From Pleurostoma richardsiae (lineage: Eukaryota > Ascomycota > Sordariomycetes > Calosphaeriales > Pleurostomataceae), in the NCBI GenBank assembly GCA_030052745.1, contig JANBVO010000021.1, positions 124,001 through 188,000 on the forward strand: a DNA stretch of 64,000 nt, written 5' to 3'. The translations under genes and the position numbers were made by a program. Below the pieces are notes generated by a model. The model saw only the letters and a list, made by a program, of their open reading frames with translations. It was not told the DNA's origin and did no database searches. Position 1 is the stretch's first letter, and every line of letters starts with the position of its first letter. Shown piece after piece: positions 56,001-64,000 of this stretch.

Positions 56001-57753
56001 TAGCATGCAGACCCCACCGCAGCGCTTCGATGTTTTCGACAGAGACTCTGTGGCTAAAGGCCCTAGTCCACCGAAACCAGCCACCCCGGAGCCCGTGCAA
56101 GAGAGCTTGACTATTACGAGCGGCGGAATCATATCGCCTCCCCTGATCCGTCTTTCGCGAGGCTCGTCCTCCGCGGATCAAGGTTCGGGCGAGTTCCTTG
56201 CGTTCTCTCCGCGTAAAAACGACTCGCAATATACGTCAACCACCACATCGAGTAGCTCTGGGGTGCTTAGTTATGCGGACGCCACTGCGGTTATTCCTGG
56301 TCCGGACGCTCCCCTAGCCGAAGATGAAGTATGGGACGAGTATAACGATCTGCTTGGGGATGACACTTTGAAGGTGCCTCCTTCTGCCGGCTCCTCGCAG
56401 GGCAAGCCTTTCCACCTAGAGGTTTTGCGCACACGTCTCGGGAGCGCTGATCAGAAACTCGAGTCTCCCACACTTGTCATGCCCACTGAGGGAGATGCGG
56501 ACAAGGCCACCAGTCCAGTGCGAGAACGCTATACGTCAAGTGTGTACAGCGCCGACACGACTACGCAAATCAATGAGGCTGTCGAAGCAGCAGGCGCCCC
56601 TGCAACACCCTTCTCAGTGACCGAATTTGTCAATGGATATGGTGACCGCAACAACAGCGTGGCCGACCTCGGTCAGCAGCAAGAGTCGAGGGACAGCCCT
56701 TCATTGAGCGCCAAGGCCCGAGGGTCAAGAGCATCGGACACCAGCAGTTGCAGTCAGATATCCGAAGATAACTCGCCATTGTCTCAGGTGAACCTTCGAG
56801 TCGGCTCGATGACTGTTAGCAAGTGGCTTACCTTCGGCCACGTGCTCTTCAGCCCAGTGCAAGACGACCTGGTCCCAGTTGTTGGATCACTGAAGCGCCA
56901 CTCCATCCTCGTCGTTGATGGCCTTGGTAATGATGACTGGTCCTTCTATGCCGCCGAAACTTACCCCGCTGCGACCTTCTTCAACCTCTCTCCTCGGCGG
57001 CCCCTCTCGACTGCGCATCAACCATCTTCCACATTCCCCCTAAGCCCACCAAACCACCATCAAATCCAATACAAGTCCCACAACGACAAGTTCCCTTTTA
57101 GTCCCCAGAGCTTCACGTCTGTTGTATACCGCTTCCCCACTGCGGCGCCTGAGGCTTGCTATCGCAACATCATCGCCGAAGCTCGCCGTGTATTGAAACC
57201 CGGCGGTTACATCGAGTTGTCAATTTTGGACGTTGACCTGAACAACATGGGCAACCGAGGCCGTCGTGCAGTTCGCCGTCTGAAGGAGCGCATCCACGAC
57301 CGTGCTCCGGATACCAGTCTAGCGTCGACTGCGGATCTCATGATCCGACTCCTTGGGCGGAAGGGGTTTACGGAAATTAAGACCTGCCGAGTTGGCGTTC
57401 CTGTGGCAGGCGCCGTGCCCCGTTCTTCGGGGAGTGAGGCAAGCGGTTCGAGAGCAACGGAGAGAGCAAAGGGGAAAGATAAACTTAGTAGGGACAATCG
57501 CAGCTTGGCGGAGATGATGAGCGATGAGAGTCCTGTGGCAGATGAAAGCATCACGAAGATGGTGGCCAAGGTTGGCCGGTGGTGGTACAACCGCTGCTAC
57601 GAAAGTGTCGCGGCGGAGACGAGCCAAGGGAGCAGAAGTATGTGGAACGACCGCGCCTTACTTGCAGAGTGCGAAGAATGGGGGACGAGCCTGAAGTTGA
57701 TGGTTTGTCACGCCCGGGTTCCCGACGGACGGAGTAGAGTCGCCAGCATCTGA
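53095..57753 (+). CDS. Large disordered protein with C-terminal methyltransferase-like domain
   Basis: 1,552 residues in one exon, start at the first ATG of the frame. Residues 1-1230 are Ser/Pro/Arg-rich and disordered, with many SP and RxxS sites, a Lys run (about 358-365) and an Ala/Val tract (about 802-825). The C-terminal 310 residues look folded and related to SAM-dependent methyltransferases of the type 11 group: a KWLTFGHVLFSP lead-in, first strand SILVVDGLGNDDWSFYAA, later VVYRFPTAAPEACYRNIIAE and the hallmark ARRVLKPGGYIELSILDVD, then WWYNRCY and a Trp/Glu-rich end. The first-strand loop has GLGND rather than the usual GxGxG, so SAM binding is uncertain. The domain may be a pseudoenzyme or use a variant loop. 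It is preceded by a pyrimidine-rich leader. Function unknown. Confidence 0.8.
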   Translation: MASTRPGPNARGRSGDTADSKRMGAYMETSSEEFPSSLSRRARKEAENSRMAGHAAPQTKGPSRIPQTSSLRRPPIQSQSARPLLTHRTQSGASAGSSGSGRSGSNPPTSSTTSSSSKSGGLPKQPRNVLRRKQSNISSELTNSRNASRSDSYRTSSSSSIPRSRTSLEPPAALHLDRGLTESPAEIRVAEKVELPTVTAQTVTIYPELDRYRNVKLPPASKSPNPEVLHRLATHDLPPPTPLFSGTSSQISGFSGSPSTRFSESPGPGPYSRDTTPTSTSSQSPGLVAPGRIPASRVRQASPAQTRPPVTRRRAGSVPNDVDAISADPQGLAAVRESLNSSSSNSTVRDGEKRAKKKKKRLSPLPPSPPPRKSSQKFKKSRDEESSPSKSAPVAGRPVMSSSPAHGTPASQTPRATPAVTTSPRPGAPIRPSRDGTPDLQSQLGLPLPIIHSNLSSASLSERRQSTPLVATGSLPRSTTPSSQADRRPHASRLPVGREPSPATRPSISDDRPLAKQEPGRTVRTPSPSVSGFKTRFPLFGRRAKAGQEAPPAEGKDKPARKGPAAGTGHEGYGRLGAVRRRSSSVSNTTTGPPATVALQGSRAGGQSHDPFLMERMNPVVISGGEIIENRNTSSELSRTDSDQSLLLGLPKSASQNSSQVSLSSGEEARNTIWPSSFPRGMAHVPSVGRRRPSDSSDSEGLAMKSTLAYRRSVQRLQTADQASLRLPKPIIVRPGGASPSINSIDTSVMSDDSVYDPMPEASRGRKDVTSAAPKKLTKRTRSPRKWNFFGRSQSQPATAKKEQAAAAVAVAAAPAAATVAATVKVVQHKPVAFYTMMDSSEQEDTDLPDVEDVLREAQVLRSASPAARTAGRGEGRRPHVTEGEQRGQVQARGKEISSDQPRSTLPAIPAPNRPARGPHSSPVRLGSAAPITAARPSRLPQVGRIPKVVSARPEQASPKSFSRPFNRVSMQTPPQRFDVFDRDSVAKGPSPPKPATPEPVQESLTITSGGIISPPLIRLSRGSSSADQGSGEFLAFSPRKNDSQYTSTTTSSSSGVLSYADATAVIPGPDAPLAEDEVWDEYNDLLGDDTLKVPPSAGSSQGKPFHLEVLRTRLGSADQKLESPTLVMPTEGDADKATSPVRERYTSSVYSADTTTQINEAVEAAGAPATPFSVTEFVNGYGDRNNSVADLGQQQESRDSPSLSAKARGSRASDTSSCSQISEDNSPLSQVNLRVGSMTVSKWLTFGHVLFSPVQDDLVPVVGSLKRHSILVVDGLGNDDWSFYAAETYPAATFFNLSPRRPLSTAHQPSSTFPLSPPNHHQIQYKSHNDKFPFSPQSFTSVVYRFPTAAPEACYRNIIAEARRVLKPGGYIELSILDVDLNNMGNRGRRAVRRLKERIHDRAPDTSLASTADLMIRLLGRKGFTEIKTCRVGVPVAGAVPRSSGSEASGSRATERAKGKDKLSRDNRSLAEMMSDESPVADESITKMVAKVGRWWYNRCYESVAAETSQGSRSMWNDRALLAECEEWGTSLKLMVCHARVPDGRSRVASI

Positions 57754-59573
57754 GGACTATGGGCCGTTGGACACACACCAGCCGTCCAGCCCGCCGGCCT
57801 CGAATCCCAGGACTTTCCATTCTTATTTCTCGGTTCTTACAGTCAGCTTTCGATTTTCACGCCGCCATGTCTATGCTTCCTCGGGTCGGATAATTCTCTG
57901 TGTTCACTCAACTTTCATCAGGTCGGACTAAAAGCAAGAATCATTCCTCAGGGAAGAGCAGTCGAAGATGGCTAAGGGAAGAATCAAGAGGGCGCGAGCC
58001 CACCAGCATTCACATCGGCAATTGCTTCGCGCTACCGACAAGGTTTTCACTACGACGAAGGGGAAAGAGCATAGACAGTGCAGCAGAACGCCGGGGAAAC
58101 AGCACGGCTTTTGCAAGTCATCTCCGCTGGGTCCAACCCATAGTTGGGCCGAGATGGTTTCCATTCAGCATGTAATACGCGCAATCTCGCCTGGCGAGTA
58201 TCATCGTCCTCGACGACGCGATGCTCCTGGAGGGCGTTCGTCAATTGGTATTGTTTCTTGTTTCTCTCCCCTCTGCCGCGGGCTGGCTGCCAGTTTCACC
58301 TGGCAATGGGATATCGCAACTGGGTTGGATCTAATTGGTTTGCGCGAGCGTTCCATGCAAAGCTTGTCTTCTCTTAATATTGGGGACAACTATCATAGCA
58401 GCATTTCTGGCCTCATGGCTGCTTCCGGAGAGAGACAGAGAGAAGAAGAGAGAGAGGGCACGACTGTAACGCACCATGGATGAAGACACGAGAAGGGAGG
58501 AGGTCTTTCAGGACTGCATAGAGCTGCTCGGAAGGCAGAGCGGGGATCAAAGGGAGGGGACGATATCCTTGGGCCTCGGTCATTACCGGGTTCGATGTGT
58601 TTCTGGTTGCGAAGCATGAGCAAGCGTCTTGATAAAGATACCCCCAATCGTTTCGATACTGTCTAGACTCTGCGCAATAAACATGAGTTGTTACTATTCA
58701 TTCGCATGATGCTGTGTTACGCCCGCATTATACATTGAAAAAGTAGCGTATATTCATTACGTTCTACTCGCAGACATCTACGAACACGTTTACCCAGATG
58801 TTTTCTCAACATACCTACCAAATCTCTTTAAAAACCTACCTAGGTACCTATCAATACGGAGTACAAGGCAGTCATCTCAAGTGATAGTTATATTTAGCTA
58901 TATTATCTGAAGCATAGCGAGAGGAGGATAGTGAACCTCATTTCTCATTCTGAAAGGTCCATAATATCTTGTCAGCCGTCAATCCCGGAATCTAGTTGCT
59001 CCTCAGACAGAAGTATATGTACAGCAAAAACATACGGTAACATGTTGGCATACACGCCAGTCTTGCACCCTCATTGTCTTTGTGCGTCACATGAGGCGAA
59101 CGGGCAGCTGTTAGTAACTTAGGCATTTACGCTACTGCGTAATTAGCTGGCGCTCGATGTGGCTAGAGGGACCATGATCCCAGTGGATCATACCCCAGAT
59201 TTGCCTGCTGGATCTCGGCAGGCCTGGAACCATTCTAAAAGGGTGCCGTCAAGTGCAAATCTTCCGCGAAGGGCACATGCCACATGTCACAATCCCCTTC
59301 CACCGCATCTTTTTGGCTTCTCGCAACGACGACATCCGACATCCGATCATCCACAGCTCCTCTTACGATCTCCGATATTTTCTTTTCCCTTTCTGATGTC
59401 GGATTCCGGAGACGTCTAGTGCATACGGATATGCTACTCAAAGCGCCTTTGTCGTGTAGCACGTCCTGCTCCGTCTCCATAACCACCGCGGCCGCCCCCG
59501 ACGCATAGACGGGCATCGTCGGCGCTCCCCCATTGGATTCCTATCAGCCCGACAGCGCTCTCTCAAAGCCAAT
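57754..59573. other. Intergenic region between the methyltransferase-like gene and DCR2
   Basis: 1.8 kb. A 171-codon plus ORF at 57968-58483 has no recognisable features and is probably 3' UTR. An ACCTAGGTACCT motif lies at about 58837-58848, followed by TACGGAGTAC at 58856-58865. The last 300 bp should hold the DCR2 promoter. Confidence 0.55.
58835..58865. repeat. CCTAGGTACC and TACGGAGTAC motifs side by side
   Basis: CTACCTAGGTACCTATC is followed within a few bases by ATACGGAGTAC. Both are short motifs that recur in this window's intergenic DNA and in that of related fungi. Confidence 0.5.
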
Positions 59574-61418
59574 ATGACGCGACGGATAGTGAGTGTCAAG
59601 GCCTGTCCCTTTTGATAGCCTTATCGCCGCCTCTACAACGTCGAGAATACTGACCGTCGGGCCCCTGTGGCCATCTGCAGGTGCGGACGATGATCCAGGT
59701 CGCCCTGGCGGCCGTCTTCACCTTCATCGTCATCTTCTTCCTTGACCGCAACTTCCGAGTCCTCCCCAACGCGATCCACGAGCACATGCCGCAGCACCAC
59801 GCTGGCCTCATCATCACCGACATCACCATCGCCAAGTGCCACTCCCTCAACGTCTTCTCGTCCTGCCGCCTCGACCCCAACGTCTGGCACCGCGTCGAGA
59901 AGGACCTCTTCCTCGGCAAGTCGCTCATGTCCAGCGCGTACGTGCACGTCCAGCGCAAGAAGGAGGAGGAGCTCACCGCCGACGACAAGGTGGTCGTCGA
60001 CGCCAGCGTCGGTCGGCTCGACCCGGGCACGGGCGTCAAGGGCGAGGCCGACGAGCGGTGGGAGTCGCGCCCCGCGGGGCTGTGGATCAAGAGGTCGGCC
60101 AAGAAGCACGCCAGCGACTCCAAGCACGCCGTCACGGCGGTGGACGTGCTGTTCGGGGACGACGCCGTCGAGGCACGCGACGGGTGGGCGATCACGGGGA
60201 CGCCGCTGCTGATCGACGCGGGATCGCAGGTCCCCGCGGCGCACCTCACCGTGCGCAGGGGCAGCCAGCACGAGCCCGTGCGGCCGCAGCCGAGGATAAA
60301 CGACAACGGGAAGTTCAAGATCCTGCAGGTCGCCGACCTGCACCTCAGCACCGGGGTCGGCAAGTGCAGGGACGCGGTGCCGGATGGCTATAACGGCGGC
60401 AAGTGCGAGGCTGACCCGCGGACGCTGGACTTCGTGACAAAGATCCTGGAGGACGAGAAGCCCGACTTGATCGTCTTGAGTGGTGACCAAGTGAACGGCG
60501 AGACGGCTCCGGATGCCCAATCTGTATGTTTCCCCCTTAATCCCACGGCCCCTTTCATACCTTTCCTGGCTGACTTTCTCCCGACAGGCAATTTTCAAGT
60601 ATGCCCAGCTCTTCATCAAGCACAAAGTGCCTTACGTCTCCATCTTCGGGAACCATGACGACGAGGGCTCCCTTCCGCGCCCGGGCCAGATGGCCCTCAT
60701 CGAGACTCTCTCCTACTCGCTGTCTAAGGCGGGGCCGGACGACCTCGACGGCGTGGGCAACTACTACATCGAGGTGCTGGCGCAGGGCAAGTCGTCGCAC
60801 TCGGCGCTGACGGTGTACCTGCTGGACACGCACGCGTACTCGCCGGACGAGCGGCGGTACAAGGGGTACGACTGGATCAAGAAGAGCCAGATTGACTGGT
60901 TCACGCAGACGGCGGAGGGGCTGAAGGCCAAGCACCGGGAGTACACGCACGTGCACATGGACGTGGCCTTCATCCACATCCCGCTGCCCGAGTACCGCGA
61001 CCCGGACCAGGTGTTCGTCGGGGAGTGGAAGGAGGCCGTGACGGCGCCGCACTACAACTCGGGGTTCCGCGACGCGCTGGTAGAGCAGGGGGTCGTCATG
61101 GTCAGCTGCGGGCACGACCACGTCAACGAGTACTGCGCGCTGTCGACGGCGGCGGCGGCGGCGGCCTCGGGCGAGGGCAAGAAGCAGCAGCAGCAGCCGC
61201 AGCAGCCGGAGCTGTGGATGTGCTACGCGGGCGGGGCCGGATTCGGCGGGTACGCGGGCTACGGCGGGTTCTACAGGAAGCTGCGGGTGTTCGAGTTCGA
61301 CATGAACGAGGCGCGCATCAAGACGTGGAAGAGGGCCGAATACGGCGAGACGGAGAAGCGCATCGACGAGCAGATCATCGTCGACGCGGGCAAGCCGGTA
61401 GCGCCGATGGAGCAGTGA
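59574..61418 (+). CDS. DCR2: Calcineurin-like phosphoesterase DCR2 (membrane-anchored)
   Basis: Metallophosphatase of the Dcr2 group, linked in yeast to cell-cycle entry and to switching off the unfolded protein response by acting on Ire1. Exons 59574-59588, 59681-60523, 60588-61418 (introns 92 and 64 nt); 562 residues. The first exon codes only for MTRRI; splicing to VRTMIQVALAAVFTF completes the N-terminal anchor (TM about 9-26), as in relatives. A conserved Cys-containing region follows, then the metal-site motifs: VADLHLS (Asp 224, His 226), SGDQVNGE (Asp 274), FGNHDDEG (Asn 308, His 309), HIPLPE and SCGHDHVNEYC (about 458-466). All are intact, so an active enzyme is expected. An Ala-rich and Gln-rich insert after NEYCALS (about 471-495) is low-complexity. 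The C-terminal GFGGYAGYGGFYRKLRVFE is typical. Confidence 0.95.
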
Positions 61419-63121
61419 GGAGTCGAGTCCCCGGCGTGTTCACCACTCTACTTTACACCAACTATCCTCGGCGAGATGACGGGCGCACTTGGTAGGGCAA
61501 CCAGACTCGGTTGCGTCCTCACTTGCGCGCGACCGCGGCGTTCGGGTTCATTATCTGTCTCTGTCTGGCGAGAGGCGTTTTGCGCGTCGTGGGGATGCAC
61601 CACCGAACCCATACATGGCTTGCCAGACGGGTCTACTTACAGACCGTGTGCCTGCCATCTCCTCTCTTCACCTTTTTCTCAGTCCTGATCAGTCCAGGTA
61701 CCAGCGCGTATATATACCATCTTCTTGTATCGCATCTCGTTTTTATCCACCCTTCCTCTCTCTCGGCATTTCCTTCACTCTACGACGACCGCTTTCTTTG
61801 TGTGTCCTGCTGGGCAATAAGTGAGGATGGAGGGATATCAAGTTCCTCCTCCGGGATGAAGGGAGAGTGATTCGAGGGCTGGCGGACAAGGGCGGCAGAA
61901 GCGCCCCGCGCCAGAAGCTGTGTGGAAGGACGTTCAAGTCGGGGGGACTGGGAGATAGACGCGAAGGGGACCTCGGCGAGGTGGACAAACAGACGCATGG
62001 GAGACGTCCTCCATTTTGCGTTTGTATACCTAACTTATGTGTGGGAGAGGGATATGTGAAAAGCAATAGAAGAACTGGTTCATCATGCATCTGGCTTGTT
62101 TCCTGACGATCACGAGCTCGGCGATGGCTTCCTCTCGACGCCATGCGTTCGGTGGCGGGAGCACTTCACACGCAAGCATAGAAAGTGGCTGTTTTCGAGT
62201 CCACCGGCACAGGTCCGAAGACAGGCAGAGACAGCGTCAGATCTGTGTCCGGAGTCGGGGCCGGGCAGCCGTCTACACACGGTCCTAGACTGCCGGGGCA
62301 GGGTGTTACCGGGGCGTGGCCGTTTCGGTCGACGTCCAGATGCAAAATGCTCGTGTTTTACGTGTAGCGAGGCCTTTAGGATCATGCAATATCAAGAGGA
62401 AGGGGGCTTGGAAGGTCAACCGGGATGCCCTCATACCATTTCTGGCTGCTCAGACGTGATCTCTTAAGTTGATAGACGCCGGCCGGAGGAATCTTCCGGT
62501 TCGGCGCGGCCAGGATGCAGATTGGTGGACGAGACCGTTCAGAGCGACATCAGGTGACGCGCCGCCGGCTTGATCTCCAGACCTTGGCTGTTCAGTCACT
62601 GTGGGACGCCGTGCAGGGGATTGTGATGCTGCCAGCCAGAATCCTGATTCTCGTGACCATTTTCCGTTTCTTTCCCCTTCTGCTACCTACGGGACGGTGC
62701 GGGCCGGGAATATCGCTCTGCTGCCCGGAGGTAGATGTTCAGAGAGCCGGGTCACGAGGTCCGGTTCTCCCGATCTATTTCAGATGGAAATTGGGATAAA
62801 GAGACGGAAGAAGTGACAAGTCGCATTCAAGGCGAAACAAATCAATAGCAGCTGCGGCGAACATCAAGCGATATACGGTCTTGTATGGGCGAATCCGCAA
62901 TGCGCTCGGGAGTTCGCTGCGCCTGTTGAAACATGACCGAGCAGAGGGAGAGGACTTATATTATTAGGAACCAAGCGAGGGATGTTCATGCGTTACAGGG
63001 TGTGTCGGCCAAATAATACATGCATTCCGGAAATGGGGGACTGGAGAGGGAGAGAGAAGAGCATGTCCCTGCATTCGATACGATAATAGTGATGATATTG
63101 TGTTCGAGTCTTGGTCACTGG

Positions 63122-63157
<36 letters not shown>

Positions 63158-64000
63158 GGGAGAAATAAGAGAGTGGAAAGGAACGGAAGAGCTCGAATCG
63201 AATCGAATCGAGTTGCCAGGCCAGGCTTTGTTATGTCTGAGACGTTCGAAAATAGGGTCTCGAGATGCGCGGGCAGGACTGCGACGGCGCCCAGAGTCAG
63301 CGGCGTCATCCGTCGCAAGCAAACGCATCAGGAAAACCCCTGGCCCGCATTCCCCGCCACATGTTAAGGAACTGTATGCGGTCGGCCGCACTTTCGCTAA
63401 CACCGCGCTACCCGTTCCCGGCAGAGCCAACAGACCGGAATCCTGCGGCCGGAGGGGCCTGGGCGGGCTCTGGGCTGGCTGGGCTGCTTCCACATCATCG
63501 CCTCGTCCGCCCGCTTCCTCAATCCATCAATCATCCCGCCCGTCCTGCTTGTCGTCCCTCTTGGCGGCTCTTCTCCCGTCTTCCCTGTGTCTCTGTGTCT
63601 CTGCGTCCTGCTCAATCTTCCACTCTCACATCCTGTCCATCTCATCCCGTCCCTCCCTCTATGCCAACTCTATCTCTCTCGGCAACAGCACCCACGGCGG
63701 TCTAGCATCACCCATCGTCTACTTTCTGTCTGTCTCGATACCCACCCGACGCCGCCGCCCTCTATTCTCGGCCTGCAAGGAGCTGCTGCTGTCATAACAC
63801 CTGCAGCAGCAAACGCTAAATACCACCAGCCCACGGTGTGCCCGGCCGACACACCACCTTCCCTTGCCTTCTTCACTGCGTGTGACCCGGAAGTCACTCA
63901 GCACTGCATTGATTGCGCCGTCAACCACAAACCGCTCTTCTTCCTTGTGCTACGAACAAACGCATCTTCGATCACGACTTTTCTTTTTCTCCTTTAATTT
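61419..64000. other. Intergenic region to the window end, with a (GACA)n repeat and a likely promoter
   Basis: 2.6 kb without a recognised gene. From about 63540 the plus strand is strongly pyrimidine-rich with few purine runs, as in fungal 5' leaders, so a plus-strand gene probably begins beyond 64000. The ORFs there contain no recognisable motif. Confidence 0.5.
63122..63157 (+). repeat. (GACA)n microsatellite, nine units
   Basis: Nine perfect GACA units in intergenic DNA; length variation between strains is likely. Confidence 0.93.

Noticed and set aside
57968-58483. 171-codon plus ORF after the methyltransferase-like gene
   Set aside because: No family features and it lies where the 3' UTR is expected; could be reconsidered if transcribed separately.
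1-64000. CRISPR array, rRNA, LTR element or secondary-metabolite cluster
   Set aside because: No regular direct repeats with spacers, no rRNA sequence, no paired long terminal repeats or polymerase motifs, and no synthase genes were seen.

Overview
The window is nuclear DNA of a filamentous ascomycete (Pezizomycotina, probably Sordariomycetes). The introns are short (mostly 48-110 nt), with GTRNGT-type donors and CTRAC branch sites. The genes are typical fungal orthologues: Mediator MED11, vacuolar membrane protease Pff1, branchpoint-bridging protein, Ure2-like glutathione transferase, Tho1 and DCR2. Intergenic DNA carries the TACCTAGGTA-type motifs common in these fungi. I count 14 protein genes in 64 kb. 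That is sparse for such a fungus and leaves several multi-kilobase gaps, the largest about 8 kb.

Layout, left part (1-31 kb): almost everything is on the minus strand. In order these are a ubiquitin hydrolase cut by the window edge, MED11 (the only plus-strand gene here), a small secreted cysteine-containing protein, Pff1, the branchpoint-bridging protein, a glutathione transferase, a stretch with gene remnants (15.2-18.8 kb), a single-pass membrane protein, a disordered Ser/Arg/Pro-rich protein and an endonuclease/exonuclease/phosphatase-fold hydrolase. Right part (33-61 kb): everything is on the plus strand. In order these are an acidic disordered protein ending in a PP1-docking-like motif, a 1,932-residue protein with DH-like and PH-like regions, the SAP-domain protein Tho1, a 1,552-residue protein with a C-terminal methyltransferase-like fold, and the phosphatase DCR2. 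The last 2.5 kb look like intergenic DNA, with the upstream region of a further plus-strand gene at the edge.

There is no biosynthetic cluster, CRISPR array, rRNA or convincing tRNA, and I recognised no intact transposon. Most genes are housekeeping: transcription and RNA processing (MED11, branchpoint-bridging protein, Tho1), protein turnover (ubiquitin hydrolase, Pff1) and signalling (DCR2, DH/PH-like protein). They do not form one pathway.

The most interesting points are these. (1) Tho1 has an in-frame TAG followed by 30 more codons that encode a third copy of its C-terminal repeat. (2) The branchpoint-bridging protein gene has an unusually long intron inside its KH domain, packed with copies of the branchpoint motif its own product binds. 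(3) A decayed gene lies at 17.4-18.8 kb. (4) The large DH-like protein carries spaced DDGIRV repeats. (5) The large methyltransferase-like protein lacks a classical SAM-binding glycine motif.
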